Notes: a model not told the origin generated them from the sequence alone. 64,000 nt of DNA from Ardenticatenaceae bacterium (GCA_020634235.1 JACKCB010000001.1:62001-126000); one strand, 5' to 3'. Positions 44,692-53,879 are shown, counted from the first letter of the stretch. Program-made: numbers and translations.

Positions 44692-44946
44692 CCCGCAGAG
44701 GGTCTTAGGGTAAGTGCTTTACAATTCGATAGTTGCTAGCAACCTTTCATTTGTGAACAACCGTAATAATCTTCAGTACCGTACGATGACTTTGCGACTT
44801 CGTTCAGACCTTAATTTCGGCAATTAGAAGCATACCCCCTGACGAGCTTAGTTCTCACCATTTCGGGCATTTTTCTCGGTTGCGTCAAATGAAATGATGC
44901 GCCGAGTTTTTTTTTGAAATCTATTTTAGCGAGTGTGACCAGGTAT
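44692..44946 (+). other. Leader RNA of the S1 gene
   Basis: About 250 bases lie between the promoter and the ATG and contain no reading frame of note. The stretch is AT-richer than neighbouring genes and ends with a terminator hairpin 40 bases before the start codon. This layout fits transcription attenuation. I could not identify a ligand-binding RNA class or a definite antiterminator. Confidence 0.6.
44875..44915 (+). terminator. Intrinsic terminator inside the S1 leader (attenuator)
   Basis: CTCGG-TT-GCGTCA pairs with TGATGC-G-CCGAG across a 7-base loop, and nine T residues follow immediately. Its position between promoter and start codon means read-through must be controlled for S1 to be made. 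Confidence 0.8.
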
Positions 44947-46419
44947 ATGGAACAACAAGACGCCGACTTCTTACAAGAGATGGAACAGCTTCTGGACCAG
45001 CATGACTACGCCCTACCAGAGGTGGGTGATATCCGCACGGGTATTATCGTGTCAATTACGCCGCAGGGCGTCATTGTTGATCTGGGCTTGAAGCGCGATG
45101 GCATTGTTCAGCCGGCTGATCTCGACAAGCTCCCGGCCGGGGAGCGCGAGTCGATGAAGGTCAACGATGAGATTGCCGTCTACATCTTGAGCACCGACCA
45201 GCCGGACAGTCTCTATGTTTCCCGCCACATGGCTTTACTCAATCAAGACTGGATCCGCGCCGAGCAAATGCTGGAAAGCCAGGAGATATTTGAATCCGAG
45301 GTCGTTGGCTACAATCGTGGCGGCGCACTGGTAGACTTCGGTGGCCTGCGCGGCTTCATCCCCTCCTCACACCTCTCCATGCTCAGCGCCAACCTCAATG
45401 ACCGGCAGCGGCAGCAGCGGCTTTCTAAACTGCGCGGGGAGATTATTCCCCTGCGGGTGATTGAAGTTGACCGGCGGCAGCGCCGGCTGGTGCTGTCGCA
45501 GCGTGACGCAGAAAAGGTTTGGCTGGAGGCCCGGCGCAAGGAGCTGATGAGCAAGATCGACGTGGGCTCTGTGCTGCCCGGCCGGGTCAGTGGCTGGCGT
45601 GACTTTGGCGCTTTCGTAGACCTCGGCGGGGTTGATGGCCTCATCCACGTCTCCGAACTGGCCTGGTACCGCGTCAACCACCCCCGCGAAGTCGTGAAGA
45701 TCGGCGAAGAACTCGAAGTCTATGTGCTAAAAATAGACCGCGAGAAAGGGCGCATCAGCCTCAGCCGCAAGAAACTGCTGCCCAACCCCTGGTCCCTGGT
45801 CGAAGAGAACTATCCGGTGGGCAATCTGGTCGAAGGCAAAATCATCCGCATCGTCGACTACGGCGCATTTGTGGAGCTGGAACCAGGAGTCGAAGGACTG
45901 CTGCACACCTCCCAAATCTCCCGGGCCACCGTTAACAACCCTCGCGAAGTAGTCAGCGAAGGTGAAACGCACCTGCTGCGTGTCATCAGCGTCGACGCCA
46001 AGCGCGAGCGCATTGGCCTGAGCCTGAAAGCAGTGACAGCGCGGGAGCAGATTGACTGGATGACGCAGCGTGAGCTGGCCGCGGCAGCAGCAGCGGCGGC
46101 GGCGGCAGAAAAACAGGCCGAGGAAGCCCCGGCCGGGGCCGGCGAAGCCCCGGAGGCGGTTGAGGTCATGGACACCGCCGCGCCCGAAGTGGTTGAACTA
46201 CCAGAGACGGTCGAGGCCATCAGCAGCCCTGAGCCGGAAGTGGTCGAAGAACCGGAAACAGTTGAAGAGGTCGCAGACGCAGCCACAGTCGTTGCCGATG
46301 ACACAGCCGAAGAACCGGCCGGGTCCGAAAGCCCGGCCGATACCGGAACCGGCGCAGAAGACGAAGCAGATACGCCTGCCGAAGACGCCGTTGCGTCCCC
46401 TGAATTAGACGAATCCTAG
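44947..46419 (+). CDS. rpsA: 30S ribosomal protein S1-like, four S1 domains
   Basis: The ATG at 44947 gives 490 residues. Four OB-fold S1 motifs are visible at about 30-95, 110-180, 195-265 and 280-350. Domain 3, with LPGRVSGWRDFGAFVDLGG, and domain 4, with EGKIIRIVDYGAFVELEPG, are the most canonical. A low-complexity acidic tail (Ala/Glu/Val/Thr, ~370-490) follows. Four domains with an acidic tail is shorter than the six-domain proteobacterial S1. It probably helps mRNA binding to the 30S subunit. The gene leads into S21 and IF-1. Confidence 0.88.
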   Translation: MEQQDADFLQEMEQLLDQHDYALPEVGDIRTGIIVSITPQGVIVDLGLKRDGIVQPADLDKLPAGERESMKVNDEIAVYILSTDQPDSLYVSRHMALLNQDWIRAEQMLESQEIFESEVVGYNRGGALVDFGGLRGFIPSSHLSMLSANLNDRQRQQRLSKLRGEIIPLRVIEVDRRQRRLVLSQRDAEKVWLEARRKELMSKIDVGSVLPGRVSGWRDFGAFVDLGGVDGLIHVSELAWYRVNHPREVVKIGEELEVYVLKIDREKGRISLSRKKLLPNPWSLVEENYPVGNLVEGKIIRIVDYGAFVELEPGVEGLLHTSQISRATVNNPREVVSEGETHLLRVISVDAKRERIGLSLKAVTAREQIDWMTQRELAAAAAAAAAAEKQAEEAPAGAGEAPEAVEVMDTAAPEVVELPETVEAISSPEPEVVEEPETVEEVADAATVVADDTAEEPAGSESPADTGTGAEDEADTPAEDAVASPELDES

Positions 46420-46464
46420 CGGCAGCCATCCACTGGTTGTCTCTATATTTCGAATCCCTCAAAA

Positions 46465-46474
46465 AAGGAGGTGA
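46465..46474 (+). promoter_or_regulatory. Full-length Shine-Dalgarno of rpsU
   Basis: AAGGAGGTGA is complementary to the whole anti-SD end of 16S rRNA and lies 8 bases (measured from GGAGG) before the GTG at 46480. It decides that start over the overlapping GTG and ATG codons at 46471 and 46474. Confidence 0.8.
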
Positions 46475-46479
46475 TGTGC

Positions 46480-46683
46480 GTGCCGCGAGTTCAAAGAATG
46501 CCGAACGAAACCGATGAGAGCATGCTCCGTCGTTTTCGCAAGCAAGTCGCAAAAGCTGGTACAATGAGTCTAATCCGTCGCAAGCGATGGCATGTGCCGA
46601 AGAGCGAATTACGGCGTATCCAAAAGAAGAAAGCTGTTCGTCGTATGCGGCGTCGTCAGGCAGCCGCCACCCGGCGGCGTTAG
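46480..46683 (+). CDS. rpsU: 30S ribosomal protein bS21
   Basis: The GTG at 46480 gives a 67-residue, very basic protein. PRVQRMPNETDESMLRRFRK resembles the bS21 N-terminus, with a later AKAGTMSLIRRKR and an Arg/Lys-rich end. bS21 supports initiation on the small subunit. An overlapping GTG/ATG pair upstream is within the ribosome-binding site and is rejected. It lies 60 bases after S1 and 63 bases before IF-1. Confidence 0.85.
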   Translation: MPRVQRMPNETDESMLRRFRKQVAKAGTMSLIRRKRWHVPKSELRRIQKKKAVRRMRRRQAAATRRR

Positions 46684-46746
46684 AGCAGGCCTTTTGGCCG
46701 GGAACTGTTCCGGCAGGACCTGGCCCAATTCAGTTAAAGGAGAAAT

Positions 46747-46992
46747 ATGGCTAAGAAGGAAGAAAAGCTGGAAGTTGAGGGAACGGTCGTTGAGGCCTTA
46801 CCGAACACGCAGTTCACGGTAGAGCTGGATAATGGCCATCGTGTCCTGGCCTACCTGTCTGGCAAAATGCGCCGCTATTACATCCGCATTTTGCTGGGTG
46901 ATCGGGTAAGGGTAGAGATGACGCCTTACGATCTATCGCGTGGGCGCATTACCTACCGTTACAAGAAGACCGTTGGTTCGAGCATGAGCTAG
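46747..46992 (+). CDS. infA: Translation initiation factor IF-1
   Basis: The 81-residue product has the single S1/OB fold of IF-1: LEVEGTVVEALPNTQFTVEL, NGHRVLAYLSGKMRRYYIRI and the late DRVRVEMTPYDLSRGRITYR. AAAGGAG lies 5 bases before the ATG. The gene is usually in the spc/alpha ribosomal operon; here it ends an S1-S21-IF1 cluster. A terminator follows. Confidence 0.96.
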   Translation: MAKKEEKLEVEGTVVEALPNTQFTVELDNGHRVLAYLSGKMRRYYIRILLGDRVRVEMTPYDLSRGRITYRYKKTVGSSMS

Positions 46993-47041
46993 CCCCCATC
47001 CCCCAGTTCCTGGCTTTTACTTAGCCTGTTCCTGATTGTTT

Positions 47042-47073
47042 CACGCCATGCCCTTTCCCCAGGGTATGGCGTG
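47042..47073 (+). terminator. Terminator after infA
   Basis: CACGCCATGCCC and GGGTATGGCGTG form a 12-bp stem with one G-U pair and an 8-base loop, followed by TTTGCTT. It lies between infA and a convergent gene. Confidence 0.75.
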
Positions 47074-47078
47074 TTTGC

Positions 47079-49553
47079 TTATGGGGACGTTTTGCCCACC
47101 CACCCGGCCGGGCCACAACGCACCAGATCATGGACAAAACTCCGCTGGTAGCCGCTGTCGGGCTGCAGCAGCGTTAGCCAGCCACCATCCGCCTTCACCA
47201 GCCACTGCCCATCCGCCGACCAGGCCACCCCGCTCTCGGCCGCATGGACACCCAGCCTCTGCGCCTGTTCCCCGGCCGGGTCATACAACAGCAGTTCGCC
47301 CCGCCTGGCCGCGAGGTCAAAACCCAGCACCACCAGCCAGCGCCCATCCGGCGAAAACGACGCCACCGGCAGCAGCGGCCCAGCAACACTCAACTGCCAC
47401 ACCGCCGAAGCTGTCGCCGCCCCGGCCGGGGGCGTCACCGCCAGCAGATCCGCCAAAGCCCGGTTGTCCCGGCGCACAAGCAGAAACAGCCCGGCTGGGT
47501 TCGCGGGCTGAACCAAAACCTTTTCCACCCCGTACGATTGATCGAAGCTGGCATCGGGTAACGCCGCCAGCATCTCCGCACCAGTTAACCAGTTCACCAA
47601 CGCCACATCGTCCAGGGAGCCAACCAACAGCACCGGCTCGCTTCCGGTCACCGGTTGGGAGACAAAGCCAAAGGTCCGGTCATCAAGCCAAAATGGCGTG
47701 CCCCCCTGCCCCAGGTCGCGCAGCACCTGGCCGCCGGCGTCGGCAAGCTGCACCCCCGGCCGGGCATCCGGCCGGGACACGGGCAGCAGTTGCAGCCGGT
47801 GCTGCCCGTCTGGCGACCAGACAGCGTGGCCAGGCAAAAGCTGTGGCTCGCACGCGCTGCCAGCGCACGCCGCCAGATCAAACGCCAACGCAACCATCTG
47901 GCCCAACTGCTGGTCACGCACCGTCAGGAAAAGGGTCTGGCCATCCGCCGCCAAGGCATCATCCAGAAACAGGAATTCCCCAACGGCGCTTTGCCACCTG
48001 GCTTGCGGTGCGGCCGGTTCATCCAGCCAGGTCGACAGGGTGATGAAGGAAGAGTTGAAGGGGGCGGGCACCACGCGCAAGAGAGCCGCGCTCTCCCGGC
48101 CGGGCAGCGGCACCAGGGCGCGATACGGACCAGCAGCGGCCGGGAGCGGTGTCAGCGTCTCCCCGGCCGGGTCAAAGCGATACAATGCCCCATCCTCAGC
48201 CTGGCCACCCGGATCACACAGCAGCAGTACGTCCTGGGCAGGCCAGGGGATCGGCGGTGGCAGGGCCATCCCCTCTGCCTGGTCCACCAGGAAACGCAGC
48301 CACTCCCGCTCCAGCGTAAAATCCACCACCGTCGCCGGCACAAACTGGCGCACCCAATCCCAATAACTAAATGCGCTGCCCAGGCGGTTGATCATCGCCG
48401 GCAAACCGTTTTGCGGCTGCTGCTGCCGCAGGAAGGCCAGCACCATCTGCAAAGCCAGCACGTCGCCTGGCCCCGGCCGGGGCGTTTCCAGCGCCCACAC
48501 TTCAAACATCTCCCCCAGGCCTGTCCCCTGGGCCAGCACAGCCTGGTAATCAGCCCGGCTCAACGGCCGGGGGGCCAGCGCCAACTCGGCCAGCAGGTCA
48601 TTCAATATCGCCTGGACCATGGCGGCATGGGCACAACACTGCCAACCCACGCGGCCGAGAAAGGCATGGCTCAGCACCTGGCGCGCATAACCCCGGAACA
48701 ACGCCTCGTAACCGGCCGCATCTACCGGCCTGCCCACCAGCGCCGGCGCCGGCAGCACCAGCTCCCGCTGGTCCAAGGAAAGGCCGCGCAGCGAATCTTC
48801 AACCTGCAGCGCACCCGGATTGGGGGAGAGGCGCACCCAGATAGGCGTGTCTTGCAGGCAGTTCAGGCCGGCCTGCATAGCACACATCTCTGCCACCTTT
48901 GCATCCAGGTCACGCAGCAAGCGAACCGCAATCTCGCTGTCGGATTCCGGGTAGACCAGAGCCACATAGCGCCCTTCGCTCGTTTGCATTTCGCCCCATG
49001 CTTCGGGATCGCCCGGCGCGTAGAGCCACCGGTCTGGCCCCAGCCGGTAGACGGTGTCTAACTGCAACTGCACCGTGTCAGTCAGGCCGTTGCCCACGTC
49101 AAAGCTATAAGTGACCAGGGAACTGACTTCCGCACTGGTCAGGTCAGGAGACAGGCTAATGCTCGTGGTGTCTGTGGTTGGCTCCTGAGCCACCAGTTGC
49201 AGCCCCAGCCCCGGCCGGGACAACAAGGTGCCAGTCTGGGCCAGGATTTGCTGCGTGGCCACCCAGCGATCATCACGGCCGGAGAGGACCGAGGTCAGCA
49301 GCTCGGCATCTTGCTCCGTAGCCGCCAGATACAGCAGCCGCACACTGGCCAACACGTCATCCTCAACGCCCGTCTCCACGGTAACCAGGTGCGCGCTCAC
49401 CTGGCGGTAGAACAACCAGCCAACCACGGCCAGGAGCAGCAGCCCCAGCGCAGCCAGCCACAGGTGGCGCAGACGCCCCCGGCCGGGAGCAGCCGGCACG
49501 ATAATCGGCTCATCATCCCAGTGATCCTCATCCGTTTGCCAATCGAAACTCAT
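47079..49553 (-). CDS. Uncharacterised membrane-anchored protein with C-terminal propeller-like region
   Basis: The 824-residue product has an acidic cytoplasmic N-terminus (DEDHWDDEP), one membrane segment at ~30-50 and a large extracytoplasmic part. The middle (~225-415) includes a Cys-Cys pair in GWQCCAHAAMVQAIL and may be an enzyme-like helical domain, but I do not recognise it. The C-terminal ~400 residues repeat WSPDGQ/FSPDGRW-type strands, like TolB/WD40 propellers. It lies 17 bases downstream of a lytic transglycosylase lipoprotein in the minus-strand envelope cluster. Confidence 0.65.
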   Translation of the reverse strand: MSFDWQTDEDHWDDEPIIVPAAPGRGRLRHLWLAALGLLLLAVVGWLFYRQVSAHLVTVETGVEDDVLASVRLLYLAATEQDAELLTSVLSGRDDRWVATQQILAQTGTLLSRPGLGLQLVAQEPTTDTTSISLSPDLTSAEVSSLVTYSFDVGNGLTDTVQLQLDTVYRLGPDRWLYAPGDPEAWGEMQTSEGRYVALVYPESDSEIAVRLLRDLDAKVAEMCAMQAGLNCLQDTPIWVRLSPNPGALQVEDSLRGLSLDQRELVLPAPALVGRPVDAAGYEALFRGYARQVLSHAFLGRVGWQCCAHAAMVQAILNDLLAELALAPRPLSRADYQAVLAQGTGLGEMFEVWALETPRPGPGDVLALQMVLAFLRQQQPQNGLPAMINRLGSAFSYWDWVRQFVPATVVDFTLEREWLRFLVDQAEGMALPPPIPWPAQDVLLLCDPGGQAEDGALYRFDPAGETLTPLPAAAGPYRALVPLPGRESAALLRVVPAPFNSSFITLSTWLDEPAAPQARWQSAVGEFLFLDDALAADGQTLFLTVRDQQLGQMVALAFDLAACAGSACEPQLLPGHAVWSPDGQHRLQLLPVSRPDARPGVQLADAGGQVLRDLGQGGTPFWLDDRTFGFVSQPVTGSEPVLLVGSLDDVALVNWLTGAEMLAALPDASFDQSYGVEKVLVQPANPAGLFLLVRRDNRALADLLAVTPPAGAATASAVWQLSVAGPLLPVASFSPDGRWLVVLGFDLAARRGELLLYDPAGEQAQRLGVHAAESGVAWSADGQWLVKADGGWLTLLQPDSGYQRSFVHDLVRCGPAGWVGKTSP

Positions 49554-49570
49554 AACGTTGCCGGCAAAAG

Positions 49571-52249
49571 TTACTCATCCTGCCCATACAGGTGGCGGTA
49601 ATACCAATAGCCTTCGTAAATACGCTCGATGTACAGCCGGGTTTCGGCAAAGTCAACCGTTTCCAGGTAGCGGTCCACGTCGTCGCCGGCAATCTCATAC
49701 CAACGGGCGGCGTTTCCCGGCCCGGCGTTGTAGGCCGACAGAGCTACGTAGGCGTTGTTATTAAAGAGCCCCATCTGCTGCCCGATGTAAAAGGCACCGA
49801 AAGCCAGCCCCACAAACGGCCGGTAGAGGTCGGCCGTTTCGTAGTTGGGCCAGTTTAGCCGTCCGGCAATGTAATCCCCGGTAGCCGGCATCACCTGGCT
49901 CAATCCCTGCGCGCCCACGTAGGAAGCCACAAAACTCTCAAACAGGCTCTCCTGGCGCACCAGGGCAAATTGCAGCAGCGGGTCATAGCCATACTGCTCG
50001 GCCAGAGGCAGCACCAGGTCGGCGTAGTAGGCGGGGTAGTTCAAGCGGCCAATCAGGCTGGGAACGTCGAAAACGGTCTGGCCGGACAGGGCCAGGATAG
50101 ACGCCGCAGCCCCAATTGACGAACGATAAAGCCCCATATCGCGGAAAAAGAGGGCCAACTGGTAGCTGGCCACGGCATCGCCGGCGTAATCGGCGCGCAG
50201 GGATTCGAATTCGCCCCGCGCCTCGGCCCATTGGCCAAGCTGCCACAACGCCTGGCCACGGGCGAAGCGGCCATCCTGCATGATGGCGCTGCTGAGGGTG
50301 CTGGTGACGGTGGCCGCGGCGCTCGCCGGCAGCCAACTGCGCAGCCAGTCCTCGGTCTCGGCCTGGGCGGCCGCGTCGTCAAACTCAAACTGGTACCCGG
50401 CCGGGGGCTGGTAAGCTCGCTGCCCGGCCACCAACTCCCGGGCACGCAAGGCGTAGTAGCCAGTTTGCCGGGTGTTGCTCAGCACAGCCGTGGCAATAGG
50501 CCCCACCGATTCCGCCGGCACTGTGCGCAGCAGCCAGACAAAAGACGCGGCCCCGTAGGTCCCGGCCGGGTATTGGTCCGCCGCCCGCTGCCACAGCAAC
50601 TGCGCCGTTGGCAAATCCCCGGCCTCATACGCCCGCATTCCCGCCCGGAACAGCGCCTCCGGCAGCGGTTCATACGCCGGGTAGCCATCGGCCAGGGCCA
50701 ACAGGGCCGCTACGGCAGCCGCCATATCCCCCGCGTCCTCCTGCAAACCGGCCAACGCCAACAGCGCATGGGCCGCCCCCTCACCAGCGGGGAAGGTCGC
50801 CAGATAACGTTCGTAATCGGCCAGCGCCTCCGCTGCCCGGCCGGCGCGGCGCAGCATATCAGCCCGCTCAATTAGCGCCGCCGCCTCATAAGGCCCGGCC
50901 ACAGGTACCGGCGAAGGGGAAGGTATTGGCGTTGCCACCTGAGTTGGCGTCACCGTAGCCGCCGGGGTGCCAGAAGAGGATGGGGTGCCAATCAGTTGGG
51001 GCGGATTTTCATCCAGGCTGCGCGTGCCGGTGGGCGGCGGTGGTGTGGCTGTAACCTGGCCGTAAGCGGCATAGGCCTCCAGTTCCGCCAGGGCGGCGTC
51101 CAGGTTGCCCAGGTTTTCGTGCGACCAGGCGCGGTAGAGGTGGGCCTCCGGCCGGTAACTGCCCTGGTTGGCGGCAATATAGGCCTGGAACACCTCCAGA
51201 GCCGGCTGGTAAGCACCCGCATAATAATCTACCACCCCCCGCTGGAAGGCATCGACGGCCACGCCGGCGTTCACCAGCTCCACCAGCCCCAGGTAGGATT
51301 CGTAGACACGCGGATACTCGTTGACACCGCGCAGGTAGCGTGCATAGCCTGTTTCGCTGTCGCCTCCCAGCAGGGCGGCGCGCCCCGCCTGGTAGGTCAT
51401 CTGGCCGCGTGTGTTGTCGGTGCGGGCCAGGGCATAAATGGCATCAAACTGTTCGACAGCGGCGGCGTAATTCTCGCCGGCCAGATAGAGGTCGGCCAGG
51501 GTCTGCCGCAGCCCAATTTCGTACAGCCGCTCCGACGAGCCGGTAAGCGCCGCCTCGTAGGCAGCAATGGCCGCGGCGGTGTCTTCCTGCGCCAGGTACT
51601 GCTCGGCCAGGCGCGGCTGCACGTAGGCGGTCATGTGGGGGTTGGCGGCCAGGTAACTCTGATAGGCTCCGACGGCCGCGTCGTGGCTGCCCAGGCCAGC
51701 GTAGGCCTGGCCCAGCAGGTAATAGGCTTCGCTGCCCTGGCTCCCGGGGTCACCCTGGCTGGCTCTGGCCGCCAGGAACTGGTTCAGGACTCCGGCCGCA
51801 TCCTGGTAGCGGGCTTCGGCCAGGTAGGCCCTGGCCAGTTGCAGTTGGACGGTCTGGCGGAATTCGTCGCTTAACCCGGCCGGGTTGGCCAGGGCCGCCC
51901 GGTAAGCTTCCACCGCCAGGGCCGAGTTGCCTTCGTACAGCGCCCGGTCCCCCTGGGCCAGGCTCTCCTCCGGTGGCAGGATGGGGGTAGCGGTCGCGGC
52001 AGCCGTAGGCGGCACGGTGGCCGTCGCGGCATCTACTGGCGCAGGCGCAGCCAGGCCGCTGCCATTGGCCGCCCCCGCGTTGACCTGGGCGGCCAACGTG
52101 GGGGTGGGCATGGCGGTCGGTTGGGCCGGAGTGAACAGCGGGACTGGATCATCGCCTGGCTCGTTTGCACTACAGGCCGTAGCAACCAACCCTAGCATGC
52201 AAAACAGCCCGACCCAGCGCCGCCATCGTTGTGTGTAACCTTGCGCCAT
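49571..52249 (-). CDS. Lytic transglycosylase lipoprotein with TPR-like array
   Basis: The 892-residue product begins with a lipoprotein signal (LGLVATAC, lipidated Cys26) and a Pro/Thr-rich linker. Many TPR-like helical repeats follow (~90-650), for example AYRAALANPAGLSDEFRQTV and QAYAGLGSHDAAVGAYQSYL. The C-terminal SLT domain carries catalytic Glu767 in VRQESLFESF, then GAQGLSQVMPAT and ALSAYNAGPGNA, as in Slt70. It should cleave peptidoglycan between MurNAc and GlcNAc at the outer face of the membrane, using the repeats as a scaffold. Confidence 0.9.
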   Translation of the reverse strand: MAQGYTQRWRRWVGLFCMLGLVATACSANEPGDDPVPLFTPAQPTAMPTPTLAAQVNAGAANGSGLAAPAPVDAATATVPPTAAATATPILPPEESLAQGDRALYEGNSALAVEAYRAALANPAGLSDEFRQTVQLQLARAYLAEARYQDAAGVLNQFLAARASQGDPGSQGSEAYYLLGQAYAGLGSHDAAVGAYQSYLAANPHMTAYVQPRLAEQYLAQEDTAAAIAAYEAALTGSSERLYEIGLRQTLADLYLAGENYAAAVEQFDAIYALARTDNTRGQMTYQAGRAALLGGDSETGYARYLRGVNEYPRVYESYLGLVELVNAGVAVDAFQRGVVDYYAGAYQPALEVFQAYIAANQGSYRPEAHLYRAWSHENLGNLDAALAELEAYAAYGQVTATPPPPTGTRSLDENPPQLIGTPSSSGTPAATVTPTQVATPIPSPSPVPVAGPYEAAALIERADMLRRAGRAAEALADYERYLATFPAGEGAAHALLALAGLQEDAGDMAAAVAALLALADGYPAYEPLPEALFRAGMRAYEAGDLPTAQLLWQRAADQYPAGTYGAASFVWLLRTVPAESVGPIATAVLSNTRQTGYYALRARELVAGQRAYQPPAGYQFEFDDAAAQAETEDWLRSWLPASAAATVTSTLSSAIMQDGRFARGQALWQLGQWAEARGEFESLRADYAGDAVASYQLALFFRDMGLYRSSIGAAASILALSGQTVFDVPSLIGRLNYPAYYADLVLPLAEQYGYDPLLQFALVRQESLFESFVASYVGAQGLSQVMPATGDYIAGRLNWPNYETADLYRPFVGLAFGAFYIGQQMGLFNNNAYVALSAYNAGPGNAARWYEIAGDDVDRYLETVDFAETRLYIERIYEGYWYYRHLYGQDE

Positions 52250-52282
52250 GCACCATCCTTTGCCTACCCGGCCGGGGTAGGC

Positions 52283-53182
52283 TTACTCTTCTTTTTCTTC
52301 GCGCTCGTCCGCTCCAGCAGACATCTCCGGTTCGTCCTTTTTGTCGGACTCGTCCCGGCCGCCGCGCACCAATTCAATACCCAGGTAAAGCGGGGCCAAC
52401 TGCGTCAGCCCAAACCAGATGAAGACTACTAGAATGCCGAGTTTGACATTGCCCAACTGCGCGTCAACGGCCGTCTGCACGTTGGCCATGCCATCCTTAA
52501 TCTGCTGGACAATGTCGATGTAATCATCCAGCAGCGGGATCACCTCAGCAATACTGCCGTTGATAACGGCCAGGTCCTCGGCAATCTGGTTCACGTTCTG
52601 GCTGATCGTGGCCAGGTTGTCCGAGGTTACGGCGATGTATGTGTCCAGCGTGCGCAAATTCTCCGGCAACCCATTCAAACTGTCGCCCAGGGCGGTCATG
52701 CTTTCATCAAACGGGACCTCCGGGTCATAGTCGATGCCCAGATCGAATGTGAAGGTTGTGAAGCCCAGGTCCTGGTCCACCTTGAAAGCGCTTAGTGCCC
52801 GCAGCGTCTGGTCGATGGCTCCGGCTACTTCGGCCAGGTTGGGCACGGTACCCTGAAAAGCCTCAATGCTGTTGGGCACATCGTTGCTGGCTACGGTACC
52901 GATCTGCTCCAGGAGCGGCCGGGTGTCGCTAATGGTGGTGGCGGCGCTGCCGGCGGTTGTTTCCACCGTGGCCAGGGCGTCATTGGACTGTGAAATTGTG
53001 GTTTTGGTCAGTTCCAGCGTCTCGATCACCGTGTCCAGGCTGTCCTGGGTCAGGTTAAGGCTGCTGGCAATGCCCGCGCCGATGCTGTCTACAAAACTGA
53101 AGCCGATATAGGTGCCGGCAATGCCGATAAGCACGCCAACGATGGCAACCAAGATGATGATGATCCCAATGATCCGCTTCAT
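52283..53182 (-). CDS. Uncharacterised two-pass membrane protein with helical ectodomain
   Basis: The 299-residue product has a membrane segment at the N-terminus (~5-32) and one near the C-terminus (~248-270). Between them is a Ser/Thr/Ala-rich helical region with heptads that resembles methyl-accepting or tethering coils. The tail is charged (DESDKKDEPEMSAGADEREE). I recognise no family. It could be a scaffold of the envelope cluster, since it lies between the transglycosylase and mltG. AGGAGGG precedes the ATG. Confidence 0.6.
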   Translation of the reverse strand: MKRIIGIIIILVAIVGVLIGIAGTYIGFSFVDSIGAGIASSLNLTQDSLDTVIETLELTKTTISQSNDALATVETTAGSAATTISDTRPLLEQIGTVASNDVPNSIEAFQGTVPNLAEVAGAIDQTLRALSAFKVDQDLGFTTFTFDLGIDYDPEVPFDESMTALGDSLNGLPENLRTLDTYIAVTSDNLATISQNVNQIAEDLAVINGSIAEVIPLLDDYIDIVQQIKDGMANVQTAVDAQLGNVKLGILVVFIWFGLTQLAPLYLGIELVRGGRDESDKKDEPEMSAGADEREEKEE

Positions 53183-53219
53183 GTGAATACCCTCCTGCCT
53201 TTTAATCTCTACGGCATTT

Positions 53220-53879
53220 TTAGGGCCGGTAAACCCGGCCGGTAATACCTGGGTATTCTACATCCGACAGCATTTGTGCAACAGTAACTCGCGTGATTTG
53301 CCCTTGCGCTTCAGCCTGGGCCAGCGCTGCAAACAGCAGGTAAAAGGCGTCATAGGTGGGTGCGGCGTAGGGTCCGGCTACTTCGTCAAAGGGCGTGACG
53401 GCGGCGTAGGCTGCCTGGAAGTCTGCGGGCAACCCGGCCGGGTCGGCCGGCAAGAAGGGCGACACCCCCACGGGCAGCAAAGGCAACCCGGCCGGGGCAT
53501 AAACCTGTCTCTGCGCCAACTGCGTGGTCGGGGTGAGCCAATGCCCCACCACCGCCACCACCGCCGGATCGGTGACCAGGCTGGCGGCCACATCAAAAGC
53601 CAGCGCCGGGTCGCCGCCATCATCCAGGGCCACCAGGGCTACGCGGTAGGGGCCAATGCCCCCCGCCGCATTTATCTCGCGCACCGCCAGCCGCGCAGCA
53701 TAGATAGCATCATAGCCCACGCGGCGATAGCGCCCCTCAAACGGAGCCACCAGGCCGATTTTTAGCACCGGCGCAACCCCGCTGCCGCAGCCAGCCAGCG
53801 CCCAGCCCAGGGAAAGCAGAAGCAGCAGCAGCCCCGGCCGGGGCCATCTGGCGGCCAGGGAGCGGCTTAGGGGCGACAT
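53220..53879 (-). CDS. Short Leu/Ile/Val-type periplasmic-binding lipoprotein
   Basis: The 219-residue product has a lipoprotein signal (LGWALAGC, Cys31). Its binding-protein lobe matches Peripla_BP_6: KIGLVAPFEGRYRRVGYDAI, AVREINAAGG and VVAVVGHWLTPTT. It ends ISPGITGRV-like (YPGITGRVYRP), the usual end of LivK-type proteins, but at little over half the usual length: the second lobe is largely missing between ~150 and 170. It may be an internally deleted relic or a minimal sensor-like domain. The start overlaps the mltG stop by 13 bases. Confidence 0.7.
   Translation of the reverse strand: MSPLSRSLAARWPRPGLLLLLLSLGWALAGCGSGVAPVLKIGLVAPFEGRYRRVGYDAIYAARLAVREINAAGGIGPYRVALVALDDGGDPALAFDVAASLVTDPAVVAVVGHWLTPTTQLAQRQVYAPAGLPLLPVGVSPFLPADPAGLPADFQAAYAAVTPFDEVAGPYAAPTYDAFYLLFAALAQAEAQGQITRVTVAQMLSDVEYPGITGRVYRP

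Noticed and set aside
47655..49061. 468-codon plus-strand frame
   Set aside because: It is antisense to the 824-residue membrane protein gene, has Arg/Gln/His-rich composition typical of GC-rich shadow frames, and no family motif.
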